Source of the DNA: CAG-103 sp048217285
GTDB lineage: Bacteria; Bacillota; Clostridia; Oscillospirales; Oscillospiraceae
DNA: 45,827 nt
Reading direction: 5' to 3'
NCBI GenBank assembly: GCA_048217285.1
Contig: DBFWVW010000028.1
Location: forward strand, 1-45,827
Under the pieces are notes generated by a model. The model did no database searches. It was not told where the DNA came from and was given only the letters and a program-made list of their open reading frames with translations. The translations under genes were made by a program, and so were the position numbers. Below, one piece after another: positions 1 through 7,313 of this stretch (position 1 is the stretch's first letter; each line of letters begins with the position of its first letter).

Positions 1-358
1 TAACCGCAAGTGGGAAATTCACGATCAAGTTATTGCTAATTTACACTAAAATCGCAAAATTCGCAACTGTTTTCCTGTGTTTTTGTTCATAAACTGTTCA
101 TTTTAGACGAAGCAGAAAATCCGCATGGGGAAAAGAAACCCTTTTTTAGATAATCTGACGGCGTCAGCAAAATGGCAACTCCCATATTTTTGATATTCTG
201 TTCCCGAATGGATGTCATTACTGAAATGTATGCGAAACACGTGCAGCAATATGACACAACCGCCGCACCATTTTCCGTCACAGGAAGCCTTGCATTTTTC
301 CGGCAATCATGTATAATACTTTCGTTACTCTGTTGATTCTGCTTAGGAGGAATTTCAA
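1..358. other. AT-rich region without a recognisable gene
   Basis: This stretch is visibly richer in A+T than the rest of the window. Short open frames exist only on the minus strand, opposite the promoter and ribosome site of the next gene. They show no domain, no ribosome site and no coding bias. The right end carries the promoter of the phosphoribosyltransferase gene. I see no tRNA, repeat or insertion-sequence end in the remainder. It may be an intergenic regulatory region or the decayed end of an upstream element. Confidence 0.5.
290..317 (+). promoter_or_regulatory. Sigma-A type promoter of the phosphoribosyltransferase gene
   Basis: TTGCAT at 290-295 and TATAAT at 312-317 are separated by 16 bases. 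The start codon lies 41 bases after the -10 box, behind an AGGAGG ribosome site. The -10 box is perfect, and the spacer is one base short of the optimum. Confidence 0.7.
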
Positions 359-913
359 ATGACATATGAGATGGATATCGCCGGGCTAAAGCGCGATCTG
401 CCTCTGTGCAAGGTCTCGGACGACCTGTACATCGGCGCGTTCGTCATGTTCGGCGACGTGGAGCTGACCGTGCACTGCGCAGCTGAGCTTCTCAAACTGA
501 CGCCGGAATATGACTACCTGATCGCACCCGAAGCGAAAGCCATCCCGCTGGTGTACGAAATGGCCCGCCAGAGCGGTGCGGACAAATATTTCGTCGCCCG
601 CAAAAAGGCCAAGGCCTACATGAGCAGCGTGTTTCAGGTGCACGTCAAGTCCATTACGACGCAGGGCGTGCAGACCCTCGTGCTCGACCAGACGGACGCA
701 GAAATGATCCACGGCAAGCGCATCGTCATCGTTGACGACGTGATCTCGACCGGCGAGTCCCTGCGTGCAATGGAGGAGCTCGTCAACGAGGCCGGCGGTA
801 TCATCGTCGGCAAGATGGCCGTGCTCGCCGAGGGCGACGCCAATGACCGCCCCGACATCACGGTGCTCGGCAAGCTGCCGCTGTTCAACCCAGACGGCAC
901 GCCGAAGGCGTAA
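359..913 (+). CDS. Adenine/xanthine-type phosphoribosyltransferase
   Basis: This 184-residue protein has a type I phosphoribosyltransferase fold. The PRPP-binding loop is at about residues 122-134 (VIVDDVISTGES), with the two acidic residues followed by the TG loop. An upstream segment near residues 57-85 (APEAKAIPLVYEMAR, then VARKKAKAYM) resembles adenine and xanthine phosphoribosyltransferases, which salvage free purine bases with PRPP to give nucleotides. The length matches Apt/Xpt (about 170-195 residues). The ATG is fixed by the AGGAGG site a few bases upstream. The exact base cannot be decided from sequence, so I give no symbol. It may be a monocistronic purine-salvage gene, because a hairpin lies between it and the next gene. 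Confidence 0.8.
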   Translation: MTYEMDIAGLKRDLPLCKVSDDLYIGAFVMFGDVELTVHCAAELLKLTPEYDYLIAPEAKAIPLVYEMARQSGADKYFVARKKAKAYMSSVFQVHVKSITTQGVQTLVLDQTDAEMIHGKRIVIVDDVISTGESLRAMEELVNEAGGIIVGKMAVLAEGDANDRPDITVLGKLPLFNPDGTPKA

Positions 914-926
914 TTGGACACACATG

Positions 927-965
927 ACACGCGGACGCTGCCGGTGCAGCGCCCGCGTGTGCTTT
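927..965 (+). terminator. Possible terminator after the phosphoribosyltransferase gene
   Basis: A hairpin pairs ACACGCGG and CGCTGC (927-941) with GCAGCG and CCGCGTGT (946-960) around a CGGT loop, with one A/C mismatch. Only a short GCTTT tract follows, so termination may be partial. Confidence 0.5.
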
Positions 966-1017
966 CCCGGCCGGCACCGATCGTCCATTTTCGATCTCGC
1001 TTTCAGGAGGAATCATC

Positions 1018-1821
1018 ATGAACCTACTCTTTGCGATCAACGGGGGCTACATCCCTACGTTTCTAAACTGTATGCGCAGCGTGCTGCTGCACGGCGGCGC
1101 GAGCCACTACGAGGTGTTCATCCTGCACTCCGACCTCACGGACGGCGATGAGGCGGACATCCGCGCGGCGCTGCCCGGTGTGGGCTTCCACTTCGTGTTC
1201 GTCGATCCCGCGATGTTTGACGGTTTTCCGGAGTCGAAGCGCTACCCGCGCCAGATCTACTACCGCATTGCAGCGCCGCTGCTGCTGCCGGACACGCTCG
1301 AGCGCATCCTCTATCTCGACGCGGACACCGTCATCATCAACCCGCTGACGGCGCTGTATGCCACGCCGTTCGGCGATGCGTATTTCATGGCCTGCACGCA
1401 CACGCACAAGCTGCTTGAAAAGCTCAACGCCGCGCGTCTGGGCATGGACGAAGCGGCGCCGTACATCAACACCGGCGTGCTGCTGTACAACCTCCCCGCC
1501 CTGCGGGCCGACCTGGACATGGAGCGCGTGCGCGCGTTCGCCGACGAAAAGCAGGATGTGTTCCTGCTGCCGGATCAGGACATCCTCACCGCGCTCTACG
1601 GCGACCGGGTGCACCTGCTCGACAGCATGGTCTACAACCTCAGCGACCGCATCCTCGCGCTGCACAATGCGCAACTGCGCAGCGAGCCAGTCGACCTCGA
1701 CTGGGTGCGCGCGCACACGGTCATCATCCACTACTGCGGACGGCTCAAGCCATGGAAGCCGCACTACGTCGGCGTGCTCGACGTGTTTTATCACGAGCTG
1801 ATGGATGAGATCCAAAAATAA
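1018..1821 (+). CDS. Glycosyltransferase family 8 protein
   Basis: This 267-residue enzyme has the GT8 (galactosyl/glucosyl transferase) pattern. It starts with an N-terminal strand (LLFAINGGYIPTFLNCMRS). The metal- and sugar-nucleotide-binding DxD motif is at 101-103 (YLDADTVIINPL). A C-terminal HYCGRLKPW motif near 238-247 matches the conserved H..G..KPW element of the family. GT8 enzymes are retaining transferases that use UDP-sugars. Bacterial members decorate lipopolysaccharide, capsules or glycoproteins. There is no signal peptide or membrane segment, so it probably acts at the inner membrane face or in the cytosol. A GGAGG site precedes the ATG. The acceptor is unknown. Confidence 0.85.
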   Translation: MNLLFAINGGYIPTFLNCMRSVLLHGGASHYEVFILHSDLTDGDEADIRAALPGVGFHFVFVDPAMFDGFPESKRYPRQIYYRIAAPLLLPDTLERILYLDADTVIINPLTALYATPFGDAYFMACTHTHKLLEKLNAARLGMDEAAPYINTGVLLYNLPALRADLDMERVRAFADEKQDVFLLPDQDILTALYGDRVHLLDSMVYNLSDRILALHNAQLRSEPVDLDWVRAHTVIIHYCGRLKPWKPHYVGVLDVFYHELMDEIQK

Positions 1822-1852
1822 AAGAGCGTCCCGAGACACGGGACGCTCTTTT
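1820..1852. terminator. Bidirectional terminator between the GT8 gene and tadA
   Basis: A 14-bp perfect stem runs AAAAGAGCGTCCCG (1820-1833), loop AGACA, then the complementary arm (1839-1852). It has A-tracts on one side and T-tracts on the other, so it can end both convergent transcripts. Confidence 0.9.
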
Positions 1853-1860
1853 CTACCTGC

Positions 1861-2307
1861 TCAGCGCAGGCCGCCAAAAAATGTGCGCAGCACGCCCGCA
1901 CAGTCCTCCGCCAGCACGCCGCCGTAAATGGCGGGATGGTGGCCGTAGCGCTCTTCAAAGAGGTTGAGCACACTGCCGCAGGAGCCGAAGCTCGGCTCTT
2001 TCGCGCCATAGACAACGGCCGGCACGCGGGCGTTGATGATCGCCCCGGCGCACATGGGGCACGGCTCGAGCGTGACATAAAGCGTACAGCCGTCGAGCCG
2101 CCATGTGCCGCGCGCCTGACACGCCTGCGCGATGGCCTCCATCTCGGCGTGAGCGTCGGCCCGGTGCGTCCGCTCGCGGCGGTTGCGGCCGCGGCCGATG
2201 ATCTGCCCCGCGCTGTCGGCGATCACACAGCCGACCGGCACCTCGCCGTCCGCCGCCGCCTCGTGCGCGAGCGCAAGCGCCGCGCGCATATACTCCTCGC
2301 GCTCCAC
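1861..2307 (-). CDS. tadA: tRNA-specific adenosine deaminase TadA
   Basis: This 148-residue cytidine-deaminase-fold enzyme converts A34 to inosine in tRNA-Arg(ACG). The zinc site is clear: HAE at residues 53-55 gives the His ligand and catalytic Glu, and PCPMC at 82-86 gives two Cys ligands. The length is typical. I chose the GTG at 2307. The family's N-terminal EYMRAAL helix needs the residues before the internal ATG at 2289, and a GGGGAG site lies 7-8 bases before the GTG. The pta terminator sits immediately upstream, and its U-tract abuts the tadA ribosome site. Expression therefore depends on read-through or on an unseen promoter. An 8-base copy of the terminator's 3' arm overlaps the GTG. 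Confidence 0.93.
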   Translation of the reverse strand: MEREEYMRAALALAHEAAADGEVPVGCVIADSAGQIIGRGRNRRERTHRADAHAEMEAIAQACQARGTWRLDGCTLYVTLEPCPMCAGAIINARVPAVVYGAKEPSFGSCGSVLNLFEERYGHHPAIYGGVLAEDCAGVLRTFFGGLR

Positions 2308-2322
2308 CGGCGCTCTCCCCTT

Positions 2323-2357
2323 TCAAAAAACCGGCGCTGTTGTGATAACAGCGCCGG
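2323..2357 (-). terminator. Terminator of pta
   Basis: Read on the minus strand, an 11-bp stem CCGGCGCTGTT/AACAGCGCCGG with a five-base loop is followed by six T residues. It lies directly after the pta stop codon and directly before the tadA ribosome site. Confidence 0.88.
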
Positions 2358-2382
2358 AAAAGATATTTGGACGAAAATCCGA

Positions 2383-3384
2383 TTACGCTAGAGCCGCCGT
2401 GATGATAGACATCTGGTAGACTTCCTCGGCGTCGCAGCCGCGGGACAGGTCGTTGATCGGTGCGTTCAGGCCCTGCAGGATCGGGCCGTAGGCCGCGAAG
2501 CCGCCGAGACGCTGCGCGATCTTATAGCCGATGTTGCCGGCCTCGATGCACGGGAAGATGAAGGTGTTGGCATGGCCCGCGACCGGGGAGCCGGGGAACT
2601 TCAGCTGGCCGACGACCGGGGAAACGGCCGCGTCAAACTGCATCTCGCCGTCGATCTTCAGCTCGGGAGCGAGCTCCTTGGCGATGACCGTGGCGTCGTG
2701 GCTGAGCGCGACCGTGCCGCCCTTGCCGGAGCCCTTGGTGGAGAAGCTCAGCATGGCAACTTTCGGGTCGATGCCGAAGGTCTCGGCGGTCTTGGCGGTC
2801 TCGATGGCGACCTCGGCCAGCTTCTGCGCGGCAGAGAACGTGACCTCGCCGGTGGCCTTGTCGACGTTGTCCTGATAATCAATGTTGATGGCGCAGTCGC
2901 CCATGGCGAGCATCTCGTCGCCGCGGACCATGATGAAGCAGGAGCTCACGAGGTGGGCGCCCTTCTTGGTCTTGATGAGCTGCAGCGCCGGACGGACGGT
3001 GTCTGCGGTGGAGTAGGTCGCGCCGCCGAGCAGTGCGTCGGCCACGCCCATCTTCACGAGCATGGTGCCGAAGTAGTTGCCCTTCTGGAGGTTGGCGCGA
3101 ACGTCTTCCATGGTCATTTTGCCCTTGCGCAGGTCAAACATGCACTGGGCCATCTCGTCCATCTTGTCGTAGTTGGCGGGGTCGATGATCTCGAGACCCT
3201 CGATATCGAAGTTGCCGGCCTTGGCAGCCGCCTTCACTTCATCCACATTGCCGACGAGGATCGGCGTCAGGAAGCCGCCCTGCTTCAGGCGGGCAGCGGA
3301 CTCGAGGATGCGGGCATCAGTGCCCTCGGTGTAGACGATCTTGCGCGGATTGGCTTTGAGAACTTCAACCAGATTTTCAAACAT
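2383..3384 (-). CDS. pta: Phosphate acetyltransferase
   Basis: This 333-residue single-domain enzyme (short Pta form, without the N-terminal DRTGG/BioD-like extension) interconverts acetyl-CoA and acetyl phosphate. Family segments seen include the N-terminal IVYTEGTDARILESAARL, the central YFGTMLVKMGVADALLGGA and the C-terminal GLNAPINDLSRGC. The start is the ATG at 3384, because GGAGG lies 8 bases upstream. An in-frame ATG at 3408 lies before that ribosome site and is unlikely. No ackA is next to it. A good promoter and a palindrome sit upstream, and a strong terminator follows. A phosphotransbutyrylase role is possible, but the sequence reads as Pta. Confidence 0.92.
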   Translation of the reverse strand: MFENLVEVLKANPRKIVYTEGTDARILESAARLKQGGFLTPILVGNVDEVKAAAKAGNFDIEGLEIIDPANYDKMDEMAQCMFDLRKGKMTMEDVRANLQKGNYFGTMLVKMGVADALLGGATYSTADTVRPALQLIKTKKGAHLVSSCFIMVRGDEMLAMGDCAINIDYQDNVDKATGEVTFSAAQKLAEVAIETAKTAETFGIDPKVAMLSFSTKGSGKGGTVALSHDATVIAKELAPELKIDGEMQFDAAVSPVVGQLKFPGSPVAGHANTFIFPCIEAGNIGYKIAQRLGGFAAYGPILQGLNAPINDLSRGCDAEEVYQMSIITAALA

Positions 3385-3423
3385 GGTGTTTTCCTCCAAT
3401 ATGTTCATCTATTTTCTGTTTGC

Positions 3424-3441
3424 TGTGAACATGGTTTCACA
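3424..3441. promoter_or_regulatory. Palindrome at the pta transcription start (candidate operator)
   Basis: TGTGAA and TTCACA form perfect six-base arms around CATGGT. The site begins 8 bases after the predicted -10 box of pta and so covers the expected transcription start. It looks like Rex (TTGTGAA-N4-TTCACAA) or CRP-type sites but has the wrong spacing for both. The regulator is unknown. Confidence 0.45.
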
Positions 3442-3448
3442 AGTAAAT

Positions 3449-3477
3449 AGTGTAACACCCCGTTCGACGTTTTTCAA
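3449..3477 (-). promoter_or_regulatory. Promoter of pta
   Basis: On the minus strand TTGAAA (3477-3472) and TACACT (3454-3449) are 17 bases apart. The -10 box is preceded by TG in the extended position. The pta start is about 65 bases downstream. Confidence 0.7.
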
Positions 3478-3506
3478 GTCTTGCGCGCGATTTTATAAAG
3501 AGGTTG

Positions 3507-3535
3507 TTGCCGTTTGGGCGCGGGCGTGGTAAAAT
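3507..3535 (+). promoter_or_regulatory. Promoter of the XRE-lepA operon
   Basis: TTGCCG (3507-3512) and TAAAAT (3530-3535) are 17 bases apart. The XRE gene starts 37 bases later, behind CAGGAGGTG. The promoter is divergent from that of pta. Confidence 0.65.
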
Positions 3536-3571
3536 ACAGTCCGTTATCATGAATGTTACAGGAGGTGCGGC

Positions 3572-3883
3572 ATGGAACGCAATTTTGCTGCCGTCATGTC
3601 GGAGCTGCGCCACGCGCGCGGGCTGTCCCAGCGCAAGGTCGCAGCCGACCTGAAGATCAGCCAGGCGCTGCTGTCCCACTACGAAAATGGCGCGCGCGAG
3701 CCGGGGCTGGCGTTCGTGTGCCGTGCGTGCGATTACTACGGCGTGAGCGCAGACTTTCTGCTCGGCCGGGCGCCGAGCCCGACGTGCACGCCCGAACAGC
3801 TCGAGGCGCTGCGCGTGCTCGTGCAGGACGTGCGCACCGCCGCTGACCGCGCCGAGGCCGCACTGGAGGAGATTTCCCTATGA
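3572..3883 (+). CDS. Small XRE-family helix-turn-helix protein
   Basis: This 103-residue protein has a classical Cro/CI-type helix-turn-helix across residues 5-65. Helix 2-3 reads LSQRKVAADLKISQALLSHYENG, given here as LSQRKVAADL then KISQALLSHYENG, and SADFLLGR closes the domain. The rest is a short, Glu/Ala-rich tail. It probably binds DNA as a dimer. It has no sensor domain. The gene is first in an operon with lepA, and its TGA overlaps the lepA ATG (ATGA), so translation is likely coupled. It is divergent from pta, whose promoter region holds a palindrome. Autoregulation or control of pta are possibilities only. Confidence 0.82.
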   Translation: MERNFAAVMSELRHARGLSQRKVAADLKISQALLSHYENGAREPGLAFVCRACDYYGVSADFLLGRAPSPTCTPEQLEALRVLVQDVRTAADRAEAALEEISL

Positions 3884-5682
3884 TCCCACAAGAAGACATC
3901 CGTAATTTTTCGATCATCGCACACATTGATCACGGCAAATCCACGCTGTCCGACCGGCTCATTGAGCTGTGCGGCGCCGTTGAGGCGCGCGAAATGGAAG
4001 ACCAGCTGCTCGACAACATGGATCTCGAGCGCGAGCGCGGCATCACGATCAAGGCCCGCGCCGTCGGCCTGACGTATCACCGCGGCGACAAGACCTACAC
4101 GCTCAACCTCATTGACACGCCGGGCCACGTGGACTTCAACTACGAGGTCAGCCGCTCGCTCGCCGCGTGCGAGGGCGCCGTGCTGATCGTGGACGCCTCG
4201 CAGGGCGTGGAAGCGCAGACGCTCGCCAACACCTACCTCGCGCTCGACCACGATCTTGAGATTCTGCCTGTCATCAACAAGATCGACCTGCCGGCCGCCG
4301 ACCCCCAGCGCACCAAGACCGAGATCGAGGACATCATCGGCATCCCGGCCATGGACGCGCCCGAGATCTCGGCCAAGCAGGGCATCAACATTCAGGCCGT
4401 GCTCGATGACATTGTCGACCACGTCCCCGCCCCGAAGGGCGACCCGAGCGCGCCGCTGCAGGCGCTCGTGTTCGACAGCCAGTACGACAGCTACCGCGGC
4501 GTCATCGTGCTCATGCGCATCGTGTCCGGCACGCTCCGGCGCGGCATGGAGGTGACGATGATGTCCACCGGCGCGTCGTATAAAGTGCTGGAGGTCGGCC
4601 ACCTGCGGCCCATCGGTCTCGACCCGTGCGACGAGCTCGGCTGCGGCGACGTGGGCTACTTCACGGCGAGCATCAAAAACGTCGAGGACACGCGCGTGGG
4701 CGACACCGTGACCGAGACGGCCCGCCCCGCGGCCGAACCGCTGCCCGGCTACCGCCCGGCGCGGTCGATGGTCTACTGCGGCATTTACACCGAGGACGGC
4801 TCGAAGTATCCGGACCTGCGCGACGCGCTCGAGAAGCTCAAGCTCAACGACGCTTCGCTCTCGTTCGAGCCGGAGTCGTCGGTCGCGCTCGGCTTCGGCT
4901 TCCGGTGCGGCTTCCTCGGTATGCTGCACATGGAGATCATTCAGGAGCGGCTCGAGCGAGAGTTCGACCTTGACCTCATCACCACGCTGCCGAGCGTTAT
5001 CTACCGCATCACCAAGACCGACGGCACGGTGCTCATGGTCGACAATCCGCACGATTACCCGAACCCCGCGTCCATCGAGGTCGCGGAGGAGCCGTTCGTG
5101 AACGTGTCGATCATCACGCCGCAGGAGTTTGTCGGCAACATCATGCCGCTGTGCCAGGACCTGCGCGGCGAGTACAAGAACATGCAGTATCTCGACAGCC
5201 GGCTCGTGGAGCTGCACTACGAGATGCCGCTCAACGAGATCGTCTACAACTTCTTCGACACGCTCAAGGCGCGCACGAAGGGGTACGCTTCGCTCGACTA
5301 TGAATTTTCCAGCTACCACCCGAGCGAGCTCGTGAAGGTGGATATGCTGCTCAACGGCGACCAGGTCGACGCGCTGAGCTTCATCGCCCACAAGGACAAG
5401 GCCTACGGCCGGGCGCGCAAGCTGTGTGAGAAGCTCAAGGAGAACATCCCGCGGCAGCTGTTTGAGATTCCGGTGCAGGCCGCGATCGGCGGCAAGATCA
5501 TCGCGCGCGAGACCGTCAAGGCGCTGCGCAAGGACGTGCTCGCCAAGTGCTATGGCGGCGACATCACGCGCAAGAAAAAGCTGCTGGAAAAGCAAAAGGA
5601 AGGCAAGAAGAAAATGCGCCAGCTCGGCACGGTTCAGATCCCCACGGAGGCATTTCTCGCCGTGCTCAAGCTCGATGATTAA
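3880..5682 (+). CDS. lepA: Elongation factor 4 (LepA)
   Basis: This 600-residue translational GTPase is full length for EF4. It binds ribosomes, can back-translocate and affects translation under stress. The G1 motif AHIDHGKST is at about residues 14-22. The G3 motif DTPGH is near residue 80 and the G4 motif NKID near 132. EF-G-like domains follow, and the LepA-specific C-terminal domain ends in basic residues around KKKLLEKQKEGKKKMRQLG. The ATG overlaps the XRE stop codon by four bases. The downstream 83-residue gene starts 14 bases after the stop, behind AAGGAGG. Confidence 0.97.
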   Translation: MIPQEDIRNFSIIAHIDHGKSTLSDRLIELCGAVEAREMEDQLLDNMDLERERGITIKARAVGLTYHRGDKTYTLNLIDTPGHVDFNYEVSRSLAACEGAVLIVDASQGVEAQTLANTYLALDHDLEILPVINKIDLPAADPQRTKTEIEDIIGIPAMDAPEISAKQGINIQAVLDDIVDHVPAPKGDPSAPLQALVFDSQYDSYRGVIVLMRIVSGTLRRGMEVTMMSTGASYKVLEVGHLRPIGLDPCDELGCGDVGYFTASIKNVEDTRVGDTVTETARPAAEPLPGYRPARSMVYCGIYTEDGSKYPDLRDALEKLKLNDASLSFEPESSVALGFGFRCGFLGMLHMEIIQERLEREFDLDLITTLPSVIYRITKTDGTVLMVDNPHDYPNPASIEVAEEPFVNVSIITPQEFVGNIMPLCQDLRGEYKNMQYLDSRLVELHYEMPLNEIVYNFFDTLKARTKGYASLDYEFSSYHPSELVKVDMLLNGDQVDALSFIAHKDKAYGRARKLCEKLKENIPRQLFEIPVQAAIGGKIIARETVKALRKDVLAKCYGGDITRKKKLLEKQKEGKKKMRQLGTVQIPTEAFLAVLKLDD

Positions 5683-5696
5683 GGAGGACAAAAACC

Positions 5697-5948
5697 ATGC
5701 TCGAATTTCGTTTTGACACCCAGCTGCTCATCGAGGGCCACGGCCTCGACGAGGACGCGATCCACGACTATATCATGCAGAACATCGCGGGCGACTGCCT
5801 GCTCGCCGTCGGCGACGAGGACCTGATCAAGATCCACTTCCACACGAACACGCCATGGAAGGTGCTCGAATACTGCGCAAGTCTGGGCGATATTCACGAC
5901 GTCGTCATCGAAAACATGGAGCGCCAGGAAAACGGCCTGCACGGCTGA
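5697..5948 (+). CDS. Orphan FakA/YloV middle-domain-like protein (DAK family)
   Basis: This 83-residue protein matches the middle region of FakA/YloV-type fatty-acid kinases and nothing else of that protein. It has DTQLLIEG (7-14), then a GDCLLAVGDEDLIKIHFHT segment (32-50), then VLEYCASLGDIHDVVIENM (56-74). In FakA these correspond to the GYCTEF, VKVHVHT and LSNIKIENM elements. The HxH pair is kept (His47, His49), while the FakA Cys position appears to be Asp7. The DhaL kinase domain and C-terminal domain are absent. There is no nearby fakB or full fakA. It is preceded by AAGGAGG, sits in the lepA operon and is followed by a terminator, so it looks like a true gene. Function unknown; a binding or adaptor role is conjecture. 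Confidence 0.72.
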   Translation: MLEFRFDTQLLIEGHGLDEDAIHDYIMQNIAGDCLLAVGDEDLIKIHFHTNTPWKVLEYCASLGDIHDVVIENMERQENGLHG

Positions 5949-5962
5949 GCCACCCGGCCGCA

Positions 5963-5994
5963 AAAACCGGCAGAGCGTTTGCTCTGCCGGTTTT
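5963..5994. terminator. Terminator of the XRE-lepA operon
   Basis: A 10-bp stem CCGGCAGAGC / GCTCTGCCGG with a GTTT loop is flanked by A and T tracts. Confidence 0.9.
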
Positions 5995-6075
5995 CCGTTT
6001 TCACGCCGCTTGACTTTTCTGGCGGGATGCATTACCTTTTAAACACTCTGAATTTTTCCGGGAGGTGTCCGATCC

Positions 6076-7296
6076 ATGGAGTCCCTTTCCAATCGCCGCT
6101 GGGTCAGCGCATGGAGCACCAGCCCCATCGACGCAAGCCTGTCTGAGACCGGCATTCTCGACCGGCTCGGCGTCGCCGTGACGGAGATATCCGCGCGCAC
6201 GGCCGTGCAGCTCACGGCCGGCGGCACGCACGTGCGGCTCACGCTCTCGAACGTGTTCGGCGTGCTGCCGCTGCACGTAGCCGCCTGCACCGTCGCCCTC
6301 GGCGCGGACGATGCGCGCGGCATCGCCCCGGCCACGCTGCGCACCGTGACCTTCGGCGGGCAGACGCACGTGCGCATCAGCGCCGGAGCGTGCTGCACCT
6401 CCGATGCCGCCGCGCTGCCGGTCGCTGCCGGACAGACGCTGACCGTGACGGTTTTTTACCGCGGCATCAACGCCATGCGCACGATCGGGCTCATCGGCGG
6501 ATGCAGCTACGCCGAGCTTGGCAACTGCACGCGCCGGCCCATGCTGCACATGGCCGTGCCGATGCAGCACACTGCGGATTCCGGCGCGTATGAGGTCATC
6601 CCCGCGCTCACGGAGGTCGATGTGCTGGCCGCGGCCGGGACGCACGCGTGCGTCATCTTCGGCGACTCGACCGTGGCAAACGAGCTGCCGCGGCTGCTCG
6701 CCGCGCGCCTGCGCGCGGACGGCATCCGGAACGTGAGTGTGACGCAGGCCGCCATCAAGGGCGACCGGCTGGTGGCCGACGGCGTCGGCCGTGCGGCCAA
6801 GCTGCTCGGCGGCGCGGGCGTGAAGCGCTTTGGGCGCGACGTGCTCGGTCAGGCGGGCGCGGACATGGTGCTCGTCAAGCTCGGCGCGAACGATCTCATC
6901 CACCCGCACTGCCGGAGCAAGCAGGGGCTGCTGCCCCCGGTCACATTCGCGCAAATGACGGCGGGCTATCGTGCGCTCGCCGACATGGCGCACGCGCAGG
7001 GCGTGCGTATCTGGTTTTGCGAGCTCACGCCGTGGAAGGGCTACACGCGCAACCTCCTCGGCCGCGGGGACGACATCCAGTGGTCTCCGGAATATGACGC
7101 GCTGCGGCTGGAGCTCAACGCCTGGTTTCAGGGCGCGGACTGCCCCGCCGACGGCTACATCCCGCTCGATGGTCTGGCCGACCCCGACGATCCGGACGCG
7201 CTCGTCCCGGCCTACACGACCGACGGCGTGCACCACACGCCGGCCGGGCAGCAGGCGCTCGCCGCGCTGATCCCGAAGGCCATCTTTGAACCATAA
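6076..7296 (+). CDS. SGNH/GDSL-type hydrolase with N-terminal beta domain
   Basis: This 406-residue protein has two parts. Residues 1 to about 185 form a beta-rich region that starts RRWVSAWSTSP, as in many carbohydrate-active SGNH esterases. The remainder is an SGNH hydrolase domain: block I IFGDST near residue 195 (catalytic Ser), block III LGAND near 274 (Asn) and block V DGVHHTPAG near 384-392 (Asp-x-x-His). There is no signal peptide, so it should be cytosolic. The substrate is unknown; acetyl-sugar esters or lipids are typical for the family. The ATG follows GGGAGGTG. It is 17 bases upstream of the GNAT gene and probably shares its transcript. Confidence 0.82.
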   Translation: MESLSNRRWVSAWSTSPIDASLSETGILDRLGVAVTEISARTAVQLTAGGTHVRLTLSNVFGVLPLHVAACTVALGADDARGIAPATLRTVTFGGQTHVRISAGACCTSDAAALPVAAGQTLTVTVFYRGINAMRTIGLIGGCSYAELGNCTRRPMLHMAVPMQHTADSGAYEVIPALTEVDVLAAAGTHACVIFGDSTVANELPRLLAARLRADGIRNVSVTQAAIKGDRLVADGVGRAAKLLGGAGVKRFGRDVLGQAGADMVLVKLGANDLIHPHCRSKQGLLPPVTFAQMTAGYRALADMAHAQGVRIWFCELTPWKGYTRNLLGRGDDIQWSPEYDALRLELNAWFQGADCPADGYIPLDGLADPDDPDALVPAYTTDGVHHTPAGQQALAALIPKAIFEP

Positions 7297-7313
7297 GACA
7301 GGAGGAATGAACC

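Noticed and set aside
87..365. Small minus-strand frames in the AT-rich leader
   Set aside because: They start inside the promoter/ribosome site of the divergent gene, lack their own ribosome site and match nothing I recognise.
3424..3441. Calling the pta palindrome a Rex or CRP site
   Set aside because: The spacing is two bases too long for Rex and does not fit TGTGA-N6-TCACA for CRP; kept only as an unassigned palindrome.
3736..5691. A 651-codon minus-strand open frame opposite lepA
   Set aside because: Shadow of lepA, with no ribosome site or family match.
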